18,732 bases of DNA from Pseudomonadota bacterium (GTDB taxonomy: Bacteria; Pseudomonadota; Gammaproteobacteria; Burkholderiales; Ferrovaceae): the NCBI GenBank assembly GCA_021811005.1, contig JAJZPY010000029.1, positions 1 to 18,732 of the forward strand. The letters are read 5' to 3'. This document shows, piece by piece, positions 6,143 to 13,630 of this stretch; position 1 is the stretch's first letter, and each line of letters begins with the position of its first letter. The notes beneath the pieces are model-generated. The model did no database searches and was not told the DNA's origin. It was given only the letters and a program-made list of their open reading frames with translations. The position numbers and the translations under genes were made by a program.

Positions 6143-8011
6143 ATGAAAAAGAACAACCCCAATATTGCGTTGCTGTCACTCGCCGCGCTCGGCGTCGTCT
6201 ATGGTGATATCGGAACGAGCCCTCTCTACACCCTGAATACCATTTTCACCGCCGGAATCCACCCCGTACCCCTGACTCCGCAGAACCTGCTTGGGATCCT
6301 GTCGCTGATCTTCTGGTCACTCATGATCGTGGTCTGCATCAAATATGTGACATTCATCATGAGGGCTGACAACCACGGGGAGGGAGGCATCATGGCCTTG
6401 CTGGCACTGGCCTTGAGCAAGCTGCCAGCGAACGACAACCGTCGCCGGGCCCTGCTGCTCATGGGCATTTTCGGGGCTGCCCTGTTCTATGGGGATGGAG
6501 CCATCACGCCGGCCATCTCTGTCCTTTCTGCCGTGGAAGGCCTGCAGATTGCGAGCCCGTTCTTCAAGGAAGTCATCATTCCCCTGACGCTCGTCATCGT
6601 CGTGTCCCTTTTCTTTTTTCAGCGCAGGGGAACCGCCCGGGTAGGGGCCCTGTTCGGCCCGGTGATGCTGGTCTGGTTTTCCGTTATCGGAATCCTGGGG
6701 TTTCTTGGCATTGCCCAAAATCCGCAAGTCCTCCGGGCACTCAATCCGCTGCATGCGCTGCATTTCTTTCTGGAAAACCAGACCATCGGTTTCCTGGCAC
6801 TGGGCGGTGTCGTGCTGTCCCTGACGGGCGCCGAAGCGCTGTATGCCGACATGGGCCACTTCGGGCGCCGGCCCATCACGCTGGCTTGGTATGGGCTGGT
6901 GCTGCCGGCCCTCCTGCTTAACTACTTCGGGCAAGGGGCGCTGCTGATGGGAAATCCCAAAGCGATCGAAAACCCCTTCTACCTGCTGGCCCCGGCCTGG
7001 GCGCTCTACCCCATGATTTTCCTTTCCACCGCCGCCACAGTCATTGCCTCGCAGTCGGTCATTTCCGGCGCCTTTTCCATGACATCCCAGGCCATCAAAC
7101 TGGGTTATTCGCCCCGCATGGAAACCCTGCATACTTCGGAAGAGGAAAGGGGACAGATTTACGTTCCGGCCATCAACTGGGCATTGATGGTGGCTGTCAT
7201 TGCACTGATTCTTGGTTTCAGAAGTTCCGCCAACCTGGCCACAGCCTACGGTCTTGCCGTGAGCGGCACGATGCTGATGACGACCGTGCTGGCCAACGTC
7301 GTGTTCCGGCGGCTTTGGCACTGGGGCCTTGTGCGCGGCGGCCTGCTTGTTGCCGGACTGATGTCGGTGGATCTGTCATTTTTCAGCGCCAACCTGGTCA
7401 AGCTTTCAGAAGGCGGCTGGCTTCCGCTGGCACTGGGGCTGGGTCTTTTCATCCTGATGACCACCTGGAAGCGGGGCAGGCTGCTTCTTGCCTTGCGCAT
7501 GCGGAAAGAGTCCATCGGACTCGACACTTTTGTCGCTTCTCTTTCTTCTACGTCTTGCGCACGGGTTCCGGGAACGGCCATTTTTCTGACGGCCAATCCG
7601 GACGGCGTTCCACACGCCCTGCTGCACACCATGAAACACATGAAATCGTTGCACGAACGAGTCGTCATCCTGGCCGTCCGGACCCTCGAGATTCCACGCG
7701 TCCCGGAAGACCAGCACATGGCGTTGGAGACCCTGGCCAACAATTTCCACCGCATCACGCTGCATTTCGGATTCATGGAAGAACCCAACGTGCCGGATGT
7801 GCTGTTCAAGCAAGACAAGTTGCCGCTGAACGAAATGGACACTGTCTTCATCCTGTCTCGCGAATCCCTTATCCCGAAGGTGGGCTCGGAAATGGCGCTG
7901 TGGCGTGAAAAACTGTTCATCGCCATGTTCCGCAACGCGGGCAGCGCCATTCCCTACTTCAAGCTACCCCCCAACAAGGTGGTGGAAATCGGGGCACAGG
8001 TGCTGCTCTAG
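6143..8011 (+). CDS. kup: Kup low-affinity potassium transporter
   Basis: This 622-residue inner-membrane protein of the KUP/HAK/KT family takes up K+, probably by K+/H+ symport. The N-terminal signature GVVYGDIGTSPLYTL (about 18-32) opens TM1. It is followed by the cytoplasmic RADNHGEGGIMALLAL element and FGAALFYGDGAITPAISVLSAVEGL, all highly diagnostic of Kup. About 12 transmembrane segments extend to roughly residue 450. A soluble C-terminal domain (about 460-622) follows, ending in the usual family style. Length matches the roughly 620-630 residues of proteobacterial Kup. The ATG at 6143 gives the standard start a few residues before TM1. Neighbours are functionally unrelated, so it is probably monocistronic. 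Identification is secure. Confidence 0.97.
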   Translation: MKKNNPNIALLSLAALGVVYGDIGTSPLYTLNTIFTAGIHPVPLTPQNLLGILSLIFWSLMIVVCIKYVTFIMRADNHGEGGIMALLALALSKLPANDNRRRALLLMGIFGAALFYGDGAITPAISVLSAVEGLQIASPFFKEVIIPLTLVIVVSLFFFQRRGTARVGALFGPVMLVWFSVIGILGFLGIAQNPQVLRALNPLHALHFFLENQTIGFLALGGVVLSLTGAEALYADMGHFGRRPITLAWYGLVLPALLLNYFGQGALLMGNPKAIENPFYLLAPAWALYPMIFLSTAATVIASQSVISGAFSMTSQAIKLGYSPRMETLHTSEEERGQIYVPAINWALMVAVIALILGFRSSANLATAYGLAVSGTMLMTTVLANVVFRRLWHWGLVRGGLLVAGLMSVDLSFFSANLVKLSEGGWLPLALGLGLFILMTTWKRGRLLLALRMRKESIGLDTFVASLSSTSCARVPGTAIFLTANPDGVPHALLHTMKHMKSLHERVVILAVRTLEIPRVPEDQHMALETLANNFHRITLHFGFMEEPNVPDVLFKQDKLPLNEMDTVFILSRESLIPKVGSEMALWREKLFIAMFRNAGSAIPYFKLPPNKVVEIGAQVLL

Positions 8012-8032
8012 GAAAGATCCTTAGTTCGTTTT

Positions 8033-8046
8033 GAGCCGGGTGGCTC
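8033..8046. other. Small hairpin between kup and tRNA-Pro
   Basis: GAGCC (8033-8037) and GGCTC (8042-8046) form a perfect 5-bp stem with a GGGT loop, 21 bases after the kup stop. No T run follows on either strand, so it is a weak candidate for the end of the kup or tRNA transcript. Confidence 0.25.
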
Positions 8047-8147
8047 TCAACCACAACACCATGGAGAATGGGCGGCTGATTTTTAGATGTTGTTGGTGTC
8101 GTTCAGGGAAGGGCCATGGAAATGAAACGGCCGGAAGACACAAAATT

Positions 8148-8224
<77 letters not shown>

Positions 8225-8276
8225 AACCGCGCATTTTACCGTACTGTCGCCCCACTTGCCAGAGAGCGCTTCCAAA

Positions 8277-9623
8277 TCATGCCACTTTTGCAGCATAGCC
8301 CATCTGCTCCAGGCTTTTTTTCCCCGATTCCACGCCGAATTTCAGCACCACCACGATCAGGGTGAGCAGAAGCCCGATCATGAGCGCCAACACACCCCGG
8401 ATGCCGTAATTCGAAAACAGCCAGACCACCAGGAACGGCGTTCCAATGGTGGCGCCCCGTCCGAATGTGTTGCAAATCCCCGATGCGCGCAAGCGCACTT
8501 CGGTGGGGAACAGTTCCGGAATGTAGATGCCAAAAAGCAGGGCCACCAGCACGTAGATGGGCACCGTCAGGGCAAAGCCCACCATCGGCAGCAACACCGG
8601 ATCGCTCACGAACGGATAGAGGAAACCGAACAGGATGGCCAACAGCGAAGAAATGGCAATGGTTGGTTTGCGCCCCCAGGCATCGGACGAAAGCGCGCCG
8701 ATGGCCGATCCGACCGGAGCCCCGATCGACATCAGCATGGAATATTGGAATGAGGTGGCGATGGTCAGGCCCTGCTTGACGAAAAACGTGGGCAACCAGG
8801 TGACAAAACCGTAGAGCAGCGTGTTGATGACGATCAAGGCCACGCTGCCCACGACCATGCGCGGCAACAGCTGGGGGCCCCAAAGGCTCGACAATCCATA
8901 GGATTCTGCAGGAGCCGATTGCCGCTCGGGTTCCGGCAACGCTTTCCCCGCCGAAGCCTCCGCCTCGATCTGGCGCATCAGTGCTTCCGCCTCTTCAAGG
9001 CGCCCGACGGACTCAAGCCAGCGCGGGGATTCCGGCAGGGACTTGCGCAGATACCACACCACCGCACCCCCAATCCCGCCCAGAATGAACATGGCCCGCC
9101 AGGTGAAGGAAGGAATGATGAACGTTCCCGTCAGTGCCGCCACCGGCAAACCCGAGACCACGAAAACCGCCATGCCGCCCAGCCATTTGCCGCGAACCCG
9201 CGCAGGAACGAACTCCGTCAGCGTCGAGTAGCCGACGACGTTTTCAGCCCCAAGGCCAATTCCCATCACGAGGCGCAGCAGGATCAGCACGGTCATGTTG
9301 GGAGCAAAGGCTGCCAACAGGGATGCGCCGCCAAAAAGCAGCAAATTGAACTGGTAGGTAAAGCGCCTTCCGTACCGGTCACCCAAAAACCCGGTCAGGA
9401 ATGACCCCAACATCATGCCCACAAACGTGGCAGACACGAACAGGGCATTCTGGGCCATGGTGGAAAACCCGCTGTGAAGCGTAGCGCCCAGCACGGTTGC
9501 GGCAATGTAGATGTCAAACCCATCAAAAAACATCCCGATGCCGATCAGCATGCGGACCCGTCGATGGAACGAAGAAATCGGTAGACGATCAAGCCTTGCG
9601 CCCGTATTGACGCTGGATGCCAT
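8277..9623 (-). CDS. MFS transporter, carboxylate/aromatic-acid or sugar-porter-like
   Basis: This is a 448-residue transporter with 12 predicted membrane segments. TM1 contains MFFDGFDIYIAATVLG (about 31-46), with the paired acidic residues typical of aromatic acid:H+ symporters and related carboxylate carriers. Motif A is GFLGDRYGRR (about 78-87), and PESPRWLESVGRLEEAE before the central loop is shared with sugar-porter/NiaP-type members. The equivalent second-half motif is SSDAWGRKPT, and PTEVRLRASGICNTFGRGATIG lies in TM10-11. Such proteins import small organic acids with protons. The ATG at 9623 has an excellent purine-rich ribosome site (AGGAGG four bases upstream). It is preferred over a longer start, because the extra 28 residues are not membrane-protein-like. 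Divergence from the GntR gene and shared palindromes indicate common control with the aldehyde dehydrogenase operon. Confidence 0.9.
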   Translation of the reverse strand: MASSVNTGARLDRLPISSFHRRVRMLIGIGMFFDGFDIYIAATVLGATLHSGFSTMAQNALFVSATFVGMMLGSFLTGFLGDRYGRRFTYQFNLLLFGGASLLAAFAPNMTVLILLRLVMGIGLGAENVVGYSTLTEFVPARVRGKWLGGMAVFVVSGLPVAALTGTFIIPSFTWRAMFILGGIGGAVVWYLRKSLPESPRWLESVGRLEEAEALMRQIEAEASAGKALPEPERQSAPAESYGLSSLWGPQLLPRMVVGSVALIVINTLLYGFVTWLPTFFVKQGLTIATSFQYSMLMSIGAPVGSAIGALSSDAWGRKPTIAISSLLAILFGFLYPFVSDPVLLPMVGFALTVPIYVLVALLFGIYIPELFPTEVRLRASGICNTFGRGATIGTPFLVVWLFSNYGIRGVLALMIGLLLTLIVVVLKFGVESGKKSLEQMGYAAKVA

Positions 9624-9706
9624 ATCTCCTCCTCGCGCTGCGTGTTTTGGGTGTATGCGGCCGAACAGTCCGGCCGGGTGCAGTCCGTGCAGATGAGTCC
9701 CGGCCA

Positions 9707-9716
9707 TGATATATCA
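9707..9716. promoter_or_regulatory. Operator palindrome TGATATATCA, transporter side
   Basis: This perfect 10-base palindrome recurs identically at 9805-9814. On the minus strand it overlaps a possible transporter promoter: TTGCGT at 9735-9730 and TATATC at 9713-9708, with a 16-base spacer, both imperfect matches. It lies 84 bases upstream of the transporter ATG. GntR/FCD regulators bind short AT-centred palindromes of this kind, and the adjacent regulator gene is the obvious candidate. Confidence 0.6.
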
Positions 9717-9791
9717 CGATTTTTTTAAAACGCAATATCAAAAGTACAAAATAAATTAAATACTCATTAAATACAGCATGTTATTTATTTG

Positions 9792-9820
9792 TTGATGGAT
9801 TTTCTGATATATCATAAAAT
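9792..9820 (+). promoter_or_regulatory. Predicted sigma70 promoter of gntR-aldehyde dehydrogenase-hydrolase operon
   Basis: TTGATG (9792-9797) and TAAAAT (9815-9820) are separated by exactly 17 bases. Transcription would begin near 9827, about 24 bases before the regulator ATG. The second palindrome fills the last ten bases of the spacer and abuts the -10 box, a layout expected for autorepression by steric exclusion of RNA polymerase. Confidence 0.6.
9805..9814. promoter_or_regulatory. Operator palindrome TGATATATCA, regulator side
   Basis: This is the second copy of the perfect palindrome. Here the dyad extends by one more pair to ATCA-T, reading CTGATATATCAT with a single outer mismatch. 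It lies in the spacer of the predicted gntR promoter. Centre-to-centre distance to the other copy is 98 bases. The intervening DNA is very AT-rich, compatible with looping or bending. Confidence 0.6.
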
Positions 9821-9850
9821 TTTTCCAACTTTGAAATTTCCGGCTTTTTC

Positions 9851-10525
9851 ATGCCACAGACACTGACCACGGCCCCCGAAAAGAAACTGCTGCGCGAAAC
9901 GGTTCACACGCAATTGCGGGCCGATATCCTGCGTTGCCAGATTCCCCCGGGCAGCGAAATCCGTGAAGCCGAACTTGCCACCCGTTTCGGGGTCAGCAAG
10001 TCCCCCGTGCGCGATGCCCTGATGCACCTTGAACGGGAAGGCCTGGTCATCACGACGCCGCGCCAGGGCTATCGCGTCACGCCCATATCCCTCTCCGACG
10101 TCCAGGACATGTTTGATTTGCGGCAGGTTCTGGAAGGGGCCTGCATGGAACGCATCGTGCGACATGCCGGGGAACGGGACCTGGCGGAGCTCGACGAATT
10201 CCGCATCTTTGACGCCAGCCGCTGGGCCGGAGGTTTTGCGGAATACAACCGCACCTTCCATCAGCGCCTGGCCATCCTGTCCGCCAACCGTCGCTTGAGT
10301 GACCAGATCGGCACCCTGGTGGGACAAATGGAGCGGGCGGTCCTGGTCAGCCTCACCGCCATGAAACAAGGCAACCCCGCGCAAGTGATTGAAGAACACG
10401 GCCACATCATCGACGCGCTCCAGGAACGCAATGCCCGACGTGCGGTTCGGCTGACCGAGCAGCACATCGAATCTGCCGCAACCCGGGTCAGCTCCGCGCT
10501 CTCGCGCATGCTCGTGACCCGCTAG
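9851..10525 (+). CDS. GntR-family transcriptional regulator (FadR subfamily, FCD domain)
   Basis: This 224-residue regulator has an N-terminal winged helix (about 12-78). Landmarks are LRADILRCQIPPGSEIREAELATRFGVSKSPVRDAL, recognition-helix residues around SKSPVRDAL (49-57), and the wing TPRQGYRVTPI. An all-helical FCD ligand-binding domain follows from about residue 83. The usual metal/ligand set is visible as N133, H137, H183 and H205; the first position is Asn rather than the commoner Asp. FCD regulators usually repress nearby catabolic genes and release on binding a carboxylate effector. The gene leads an operon with the aldehyde dehydrogenase (23-base gap) and hydrolase, and is divergent from the MFS gene. 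No Shine-Dalgarno is obvious before the ATG. Role as local repressor is inferred from the operator layout. Confidence 0.93.
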   Translation: MPQTLTTAPEKKLLRETVHTQLRADILRCQIPPGSEIREAELATRFGVSKSPVRDALMHLEREGLVITTPRQGYRVTPISLSDVQDMFDLRQVLEGACMERIVRHAGERDLAELDEFRIFDASRWAGGFAEYNRTFHQRLAILSANRRLSDQIGTLVGQMERAVLVSLTAMKQGNPAQVIEEHGHIIDALQERNARRAVRLTEQHIESAATRVSSALSRMLVTR

Positions 10526-10548
10526 TATCGACACCTCGAGGATCCATC

Positions 10549-12090
10549 ATGCCCAACACCACGCATTCAGCAGCCTCTGCCAGCAGCGCTCAGCCGCTGC
10601 ACGGATTGTTTATCGACGGCCGCGAAATCCAGGCCACCCGCAGCGACACCCTGGAAGTCATCAACCCAGCCACCGGCGCCGTGCTGGCGCATATCAGCCA
10701 CGCCAGCGATGCAGACGTGGACCGGGCCGTGCAAAGCGCCCGGGCAGCTTTCAAGCGCAGCGACTGGGCCGACCTGTCCAACCGCACCCGCGCCAAACTC
10801 ATCAACAAGCTGGCCGATGCCTTCGAAGCCCATCTTGAAGAGTTCTACCAGCTGGAAACCACCAACAACGGGCGGCCCGTCAATGAAACACGTGCCCAGA
10901 TTTCGCGTCTCCCCGACTTCCTTCGCTACAACGCCGGGCTTGCCATTGCGCAGCGGGACTCGGTGATTCCGGTGGATGGAAACTATTTCAATTACACGGT
11001 ACGCACCCCCGTGGGCGTGGTCGGCAATTCCACCCCCTTCAACCACCCGCTCATGATCCTCATGAAAAGCCTGGCCCCCACCCTGGCATCCGGCTGCACC
11101 ACCGTGGTCAAGCCTTCCGAATACACCCCCCTCACGACACTGAGGCTGGCGGCCCTGTTCGTGGAAGCTGGCCTGCCGCCCGGGGTTTTCAACGTCATCA
11201 CCGGACTTGGACCCACCACCGGTCGGGCACTGGCCACGCATCCGGGACTTGCCAAATGGGTGTTGACCGGCGGCACCGAAGCCGGACGCATCACCGGAGC
11301 GCTGGCTGCCAGCAACTTCGCCCACCAGACCCTGGAACTGGGCGGAAAAACGCCGGTGCTGGTGTTTGACGACTATGACGTGGACCAGGCCGTCAATTAC
11401 GCGGCTTTCGGTGCTTTCATCGGTGCAGGACAGACCTGCATCTGCGGCAGCCGACAGATCGTCCAGGAGAAGGTATACGACCAGTTTGTGGAAAAGCTGG
11501 CAGCCAAGGCAAAAACCATACGGATCGGAAACCCCAGCGACCCTTCAGTCCAGTTGGGTCCCGTGGTTTCGTTGCGGCAGCAACAGCGGGTCCTCAACTA
11601 CATCCGCATCGGCCTGGAGGAAGACCGGGCGCGACTGGTGGCCGGCGGCCGCATTCCGGATGACCCCGCCCTGAAAAACGGGTTCTACGTGGAGCCCACG
11701 GTGTTTGCCGACGTGACGGCCCACATGCGAATTTTCCAGGAAGAGGTGTTTGGCCCCTTCGTGTCAATTTCGCGCTTCTCCACGGAAGAGGAAGGGCTGG
11801 CGCTGGCCAATCATTCCCAGTTCGGTCTTGCAGGCGCCATCCGCACCAACAACCTGACCCGAGCGCACCGCGTGGCGGCACGCCTGCAATGCGGGATCGT
11901 CTGGATCAACGATCACCACCGGCTCGATCCGGCCTCTCCCTGGGGGGGGGTCAAGGATTCCGGCATTGGCCGGGAATGCGGCACAGAATCCTTTGACCAG
12001 CATTTCGAAACCAAAAGCGTCATGGTGCGCATGGACGAGACGCCGTTCGACTGGTACCGCGACACCGCCAGCCAGCCGCGGCTCAATTAA
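10549..12090 (+). CDS. NAD(P)-dependent aldehyde dehydrogenase
   Basis: This 513-residue member of the ALDH superfamily oxidises an aldehyde to a carboxylate with NAD(P)+. All key positions are present: STPFNHP with catalytic-site Asn165, VVKPSE with cofactor Lys188, LTGGTEAG for the dinucleotide fold, ELGGK with general base Glu263, and GAGQTCICGSR with nucleophile Cys297. EEVFGPF and SPWGGVKDSGIGRE follow near the C-terminus. The N-terminus carries about 16 extra Ala/Ser-rich residues. GAGGA lies 6 bases before the ATG. The overall form resembles betaine-aldehyde and aromatic/semialdehyde dehydrogenases, but sequence inspection alone does not fix the substrate. It is second in the gntR operon and followed after 6 bases by the hydrolase. 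A run of nine G residues (11942-11950) encodes the conserved WGGV. Confidence 0.95.
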   Translation: MPNTTHSAASASSAQPLHGLFIDGREIQATRSDTLEVINPATGAVLAHISHASDADVDRAVQSARAAFKRSDWADLSNRTRAKLINKLADAFEAHLEEFYQLETTNNGRPVNETRAQISRLPDFLRYNAGLAIAQRDSVIPVDGNYFNYTVRTPVGVVGNSTPFNHPLMILMKSLAPTLASGCTTVVKPSEYTPLTTLRLAALFVEAGLPPGVFNVITGLGPTTGRALATHPGLAKWVLTGGTEAGRITGALAASNFAHQTLELGGKTPVLVFDDYDVDQAVNYAAFGAFIGAGQTCICGSRQIVQEKVYDQFVEKLAAKAKTIRIGNPSDPSVQLGPVVSLRQQQRVLNYIRIGLEEDRARLVAGGRIPDDPALKNGFYVEPTVFADVTAHMRIFQEEVFGPFVSISRFSTEEEGLALANHSQFGLAGAIRTNNLTRAHRVAARLQCGIVWINDHHRLDPASPWGGVKDSGIGRECGTESFDQHFETKSVMVRMDETPFDWYRDTASQPRLN

Positions 12091-12096
12091 GCCGGA

Positions 12097-12915
12097 ATGT
12101 CCATGGACAACAACCGTCCCCCGTTCCGGACCGAAAGCCGGTCGCTCGGCCCGCACCGGATTTCCGCGCGGGTCGCAGGCGATGGCCCCCCTTTGGTGCT
12201 GTGCCATTCGCTGCTGGCCGATGACAGCAGTTTTGACCGCATCGCGGCTCCCCTCAGCGAAACGCACCGCGTGGTCATTCTTTCCTTGCCGGGTTTCGGC
12301 GCTTCCTCCCCCGCGGACGGGGGCCTGGAAGCGGTGGCTGACCGTGTGGCCGAAGGGCTGAAGGCCTTCGCATTCGACCAGAAGCCCACCGTGATGGGCA
12401 ACGGCTATGGCGGCTTTGTGACCTTGCTCGCCGCCCTGCGCCACCCCGGCCTGGCAGAGCGCCTGATCCTGGCCGACTGCGGCGCGTGCTTCAGCGAAAG
12501 CGGGCGCGCCGCGTTCCGCAACATGTCGACCGCGGCACGCGAGAAAGGCCTGGATGCCATCGCCGACGTGGCCATGCGACGCCTGTTTTCAGCGGCCTAT
12601 CAGCAAGCCAATCCCGGTTTGGTGGCAGAACGCCGGCAACGTTTCCTGGCAGTGAACCCGGACACCTTCCAGCAGGCCTGTGCTGCCCTGGCGACCCTGG
12701 ACCTGCGCGATCAGCTGCCCACGCTGCGCGTGCCGACCCTGGTGCTGGTGGGGGGAGAAGACGAAGCCACGCCTCCGGCCATGTCCCGCGAACTCGCGGC
12801 CGGGCTGCCGGATGCCCGGCTCGCAGTGTTGCCTGGTTGTGCCCACGTGCCCCAGCTGCAGGCGCCGGAACAGTTCCTGGCAGCCATCCGCCCGTTTCTG
12901 ACAGAGCAGGTCTAG
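12097..12915 (+). CDS. Alpha/beta-hydrolase-fold protein, PcaD-like, with Gly at the nucleophile position
   Basis: This is a 272-residue alpha/beta-hydrolase-fold protein. LVLCHSLLADDSSFD (about 33-47) resembles the oxyanion region of 3-oxoadipate enol-lactonases, followed by VVILSLPGFGASS. The nucleophile elbow, normally GxSxGG, reads G101-N-G103-Y-G105-G106, so Ser is replaced by Gly (codon GGC at 12403-12405). The acid, D222 in GGEDEATPP, and the histidine, H250 in PGCAHVPQL, are both retained. It may be a non-hydrolytic family member, a pseudoenzyme, or use different chemistry. The start at 12097 lies 6 bases after the dehydrogenase stop; the ATG at 12103 is an alternative with similarly weak ribosome-binding signals. 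It is the last gene of the gntR operon, and its stop overlaps the convergent amidotransferase stop in a shared CTAG. Confidence 0.88.
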   Translation: MSMDNNRPPFRTESRSLGPHRISARVAGDGPPLVLCHSLLADDSSFDRIAAPLSETHRVVILSLPGFGASSPADGGLEAVADRVAEGLKAFAFDQKPTVMGNGYGGFVTLLAALRHPGLAERLILADCGACFSESGRAAFRNMSTAAREKGLDAIADVAMRRLFSAAYQQANPGLVAERRQRFLAVNPDTFQQACAALATLDLRDQLPTLRVPTLVLVGGEDEATPPAMSRELAAGLPDARLAVLPGCAHVPQLQAPEQFLAAIRPFLTEQV

Positions 12916-13619
12916 CGGGCCAGCCCTTCCATCCAAACGCGGTAGATGTGGCGCGCCCTGTCCGTCATGGCGGGCAGCTTGTGCGGCATCTGTTCCAGAA
13001 TCGTCGCCATGGACTGCACCGCCGGGCTGCGGCTCGATTCGATTTCCCGCCGGCCGCCTTCACACCAGCTGCGCACGTAAGCTTCGGTCATTTCCACATG
13101 AAACTGCATGCCCAGATGGGGGCCCAGCGCAAAAGCCTGGTGCGAACAAGCCTCGCTGCCCGCCAGCAATTCAGCCCCGGGCGGCAGGCTCCAGGTTTCG
13201 CCGTGCCAGTGAAACGCCTCGAACGTTTCCCCCGCGCCAAACCAGCGCCGGGCTTCGGGCGTGTTCCGCACGCGCACCGCACCCCAGCCGATTTCCTTCA
13301 GGGGGTTTTGCGTCACCTGGCCGCCCAAGGCCTTGCTCATGAGTTGTGATCCCAGGCAATGGCCCAGCACCGGCACGCCGCGCGCCACGGCGTCGCGAAT
13401 CAGGCGCAGCACGGGGGGAATCCAGGGCAGGTCGTCGTTGACGCTCATGGGGCCGCCCATGAACACCAGCCCTGCAAAGCCGTCGGCCGCAGAGGGGACG
13501 GGCCTGCCTTCGTCCAGCGCCACCAGCTGCCAGGGATAAGACTCTTCGCTCAGGAAATCGCCCAAATAGGCGGGCCCTTCCGTGGGGTAATGCCTGAAAA
13601 CGGCAATCGGCCGGGGCAT
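12912..13619 (-). CDS. Class I glutamine amidotransferase family protein
   Basis: This 235-residue stand-alone class I (triad) amidotransferase domain resembles the GMP-synthase glutaminase half. The glycine-rich GLVFMGGPMSVND (about 50-62) precedes the nucleophile elbow GHCLGSQLM with Cys88. QFHVE supplies His174 and Glu176 of the triad. Such enzymes release ammonia from glutamine, or hydrolyse gamma-glutamyl amides as in polyamine or amino-acid catabolism; which reaction applies here is not clear. The C-terminal 55 residues are a helical extension. The start at 13619 is 11 bases after the ispB stop, on the same strand, so cotranscription is likely. No Shine-Dalgarno is visible, which fits translational coupling. 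It converges with the hydrolase gene, with a 4-base overlap of the stops. Confidence 0.88.
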   Translation of the reverse strand: MPRPIAVFRHYPTEGPAYLGDFLSEESYPWQLVALDEGRPVPSAADGFAGLVFMGGPMSVNDDLPWIPPVLRLIRDAVARGVPVLGHCLGSQLMSKALGGQVTQNPLKEIGWGAVRVRNTPEARRWFGAGETFEAFHWHGETWSLPPGAELLAGSEACSHQAFALGPHLGMQFHVEMTEAYVRSWCEGGRREIESSRSPAVQSMATILEQMPHKLPAMTDRARHIYRVWMEGLAR

Positions 13620-13630
13620 GGGGCAGGGAT

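Noticed and set aside
6317..7321. A 334-codon open frame on the minus strand inside kup
   Set aside because: It is a shadow of the well-identified kup gene; its composition is rich in Gln, His and Gly with no motif or ribosome-binding site.
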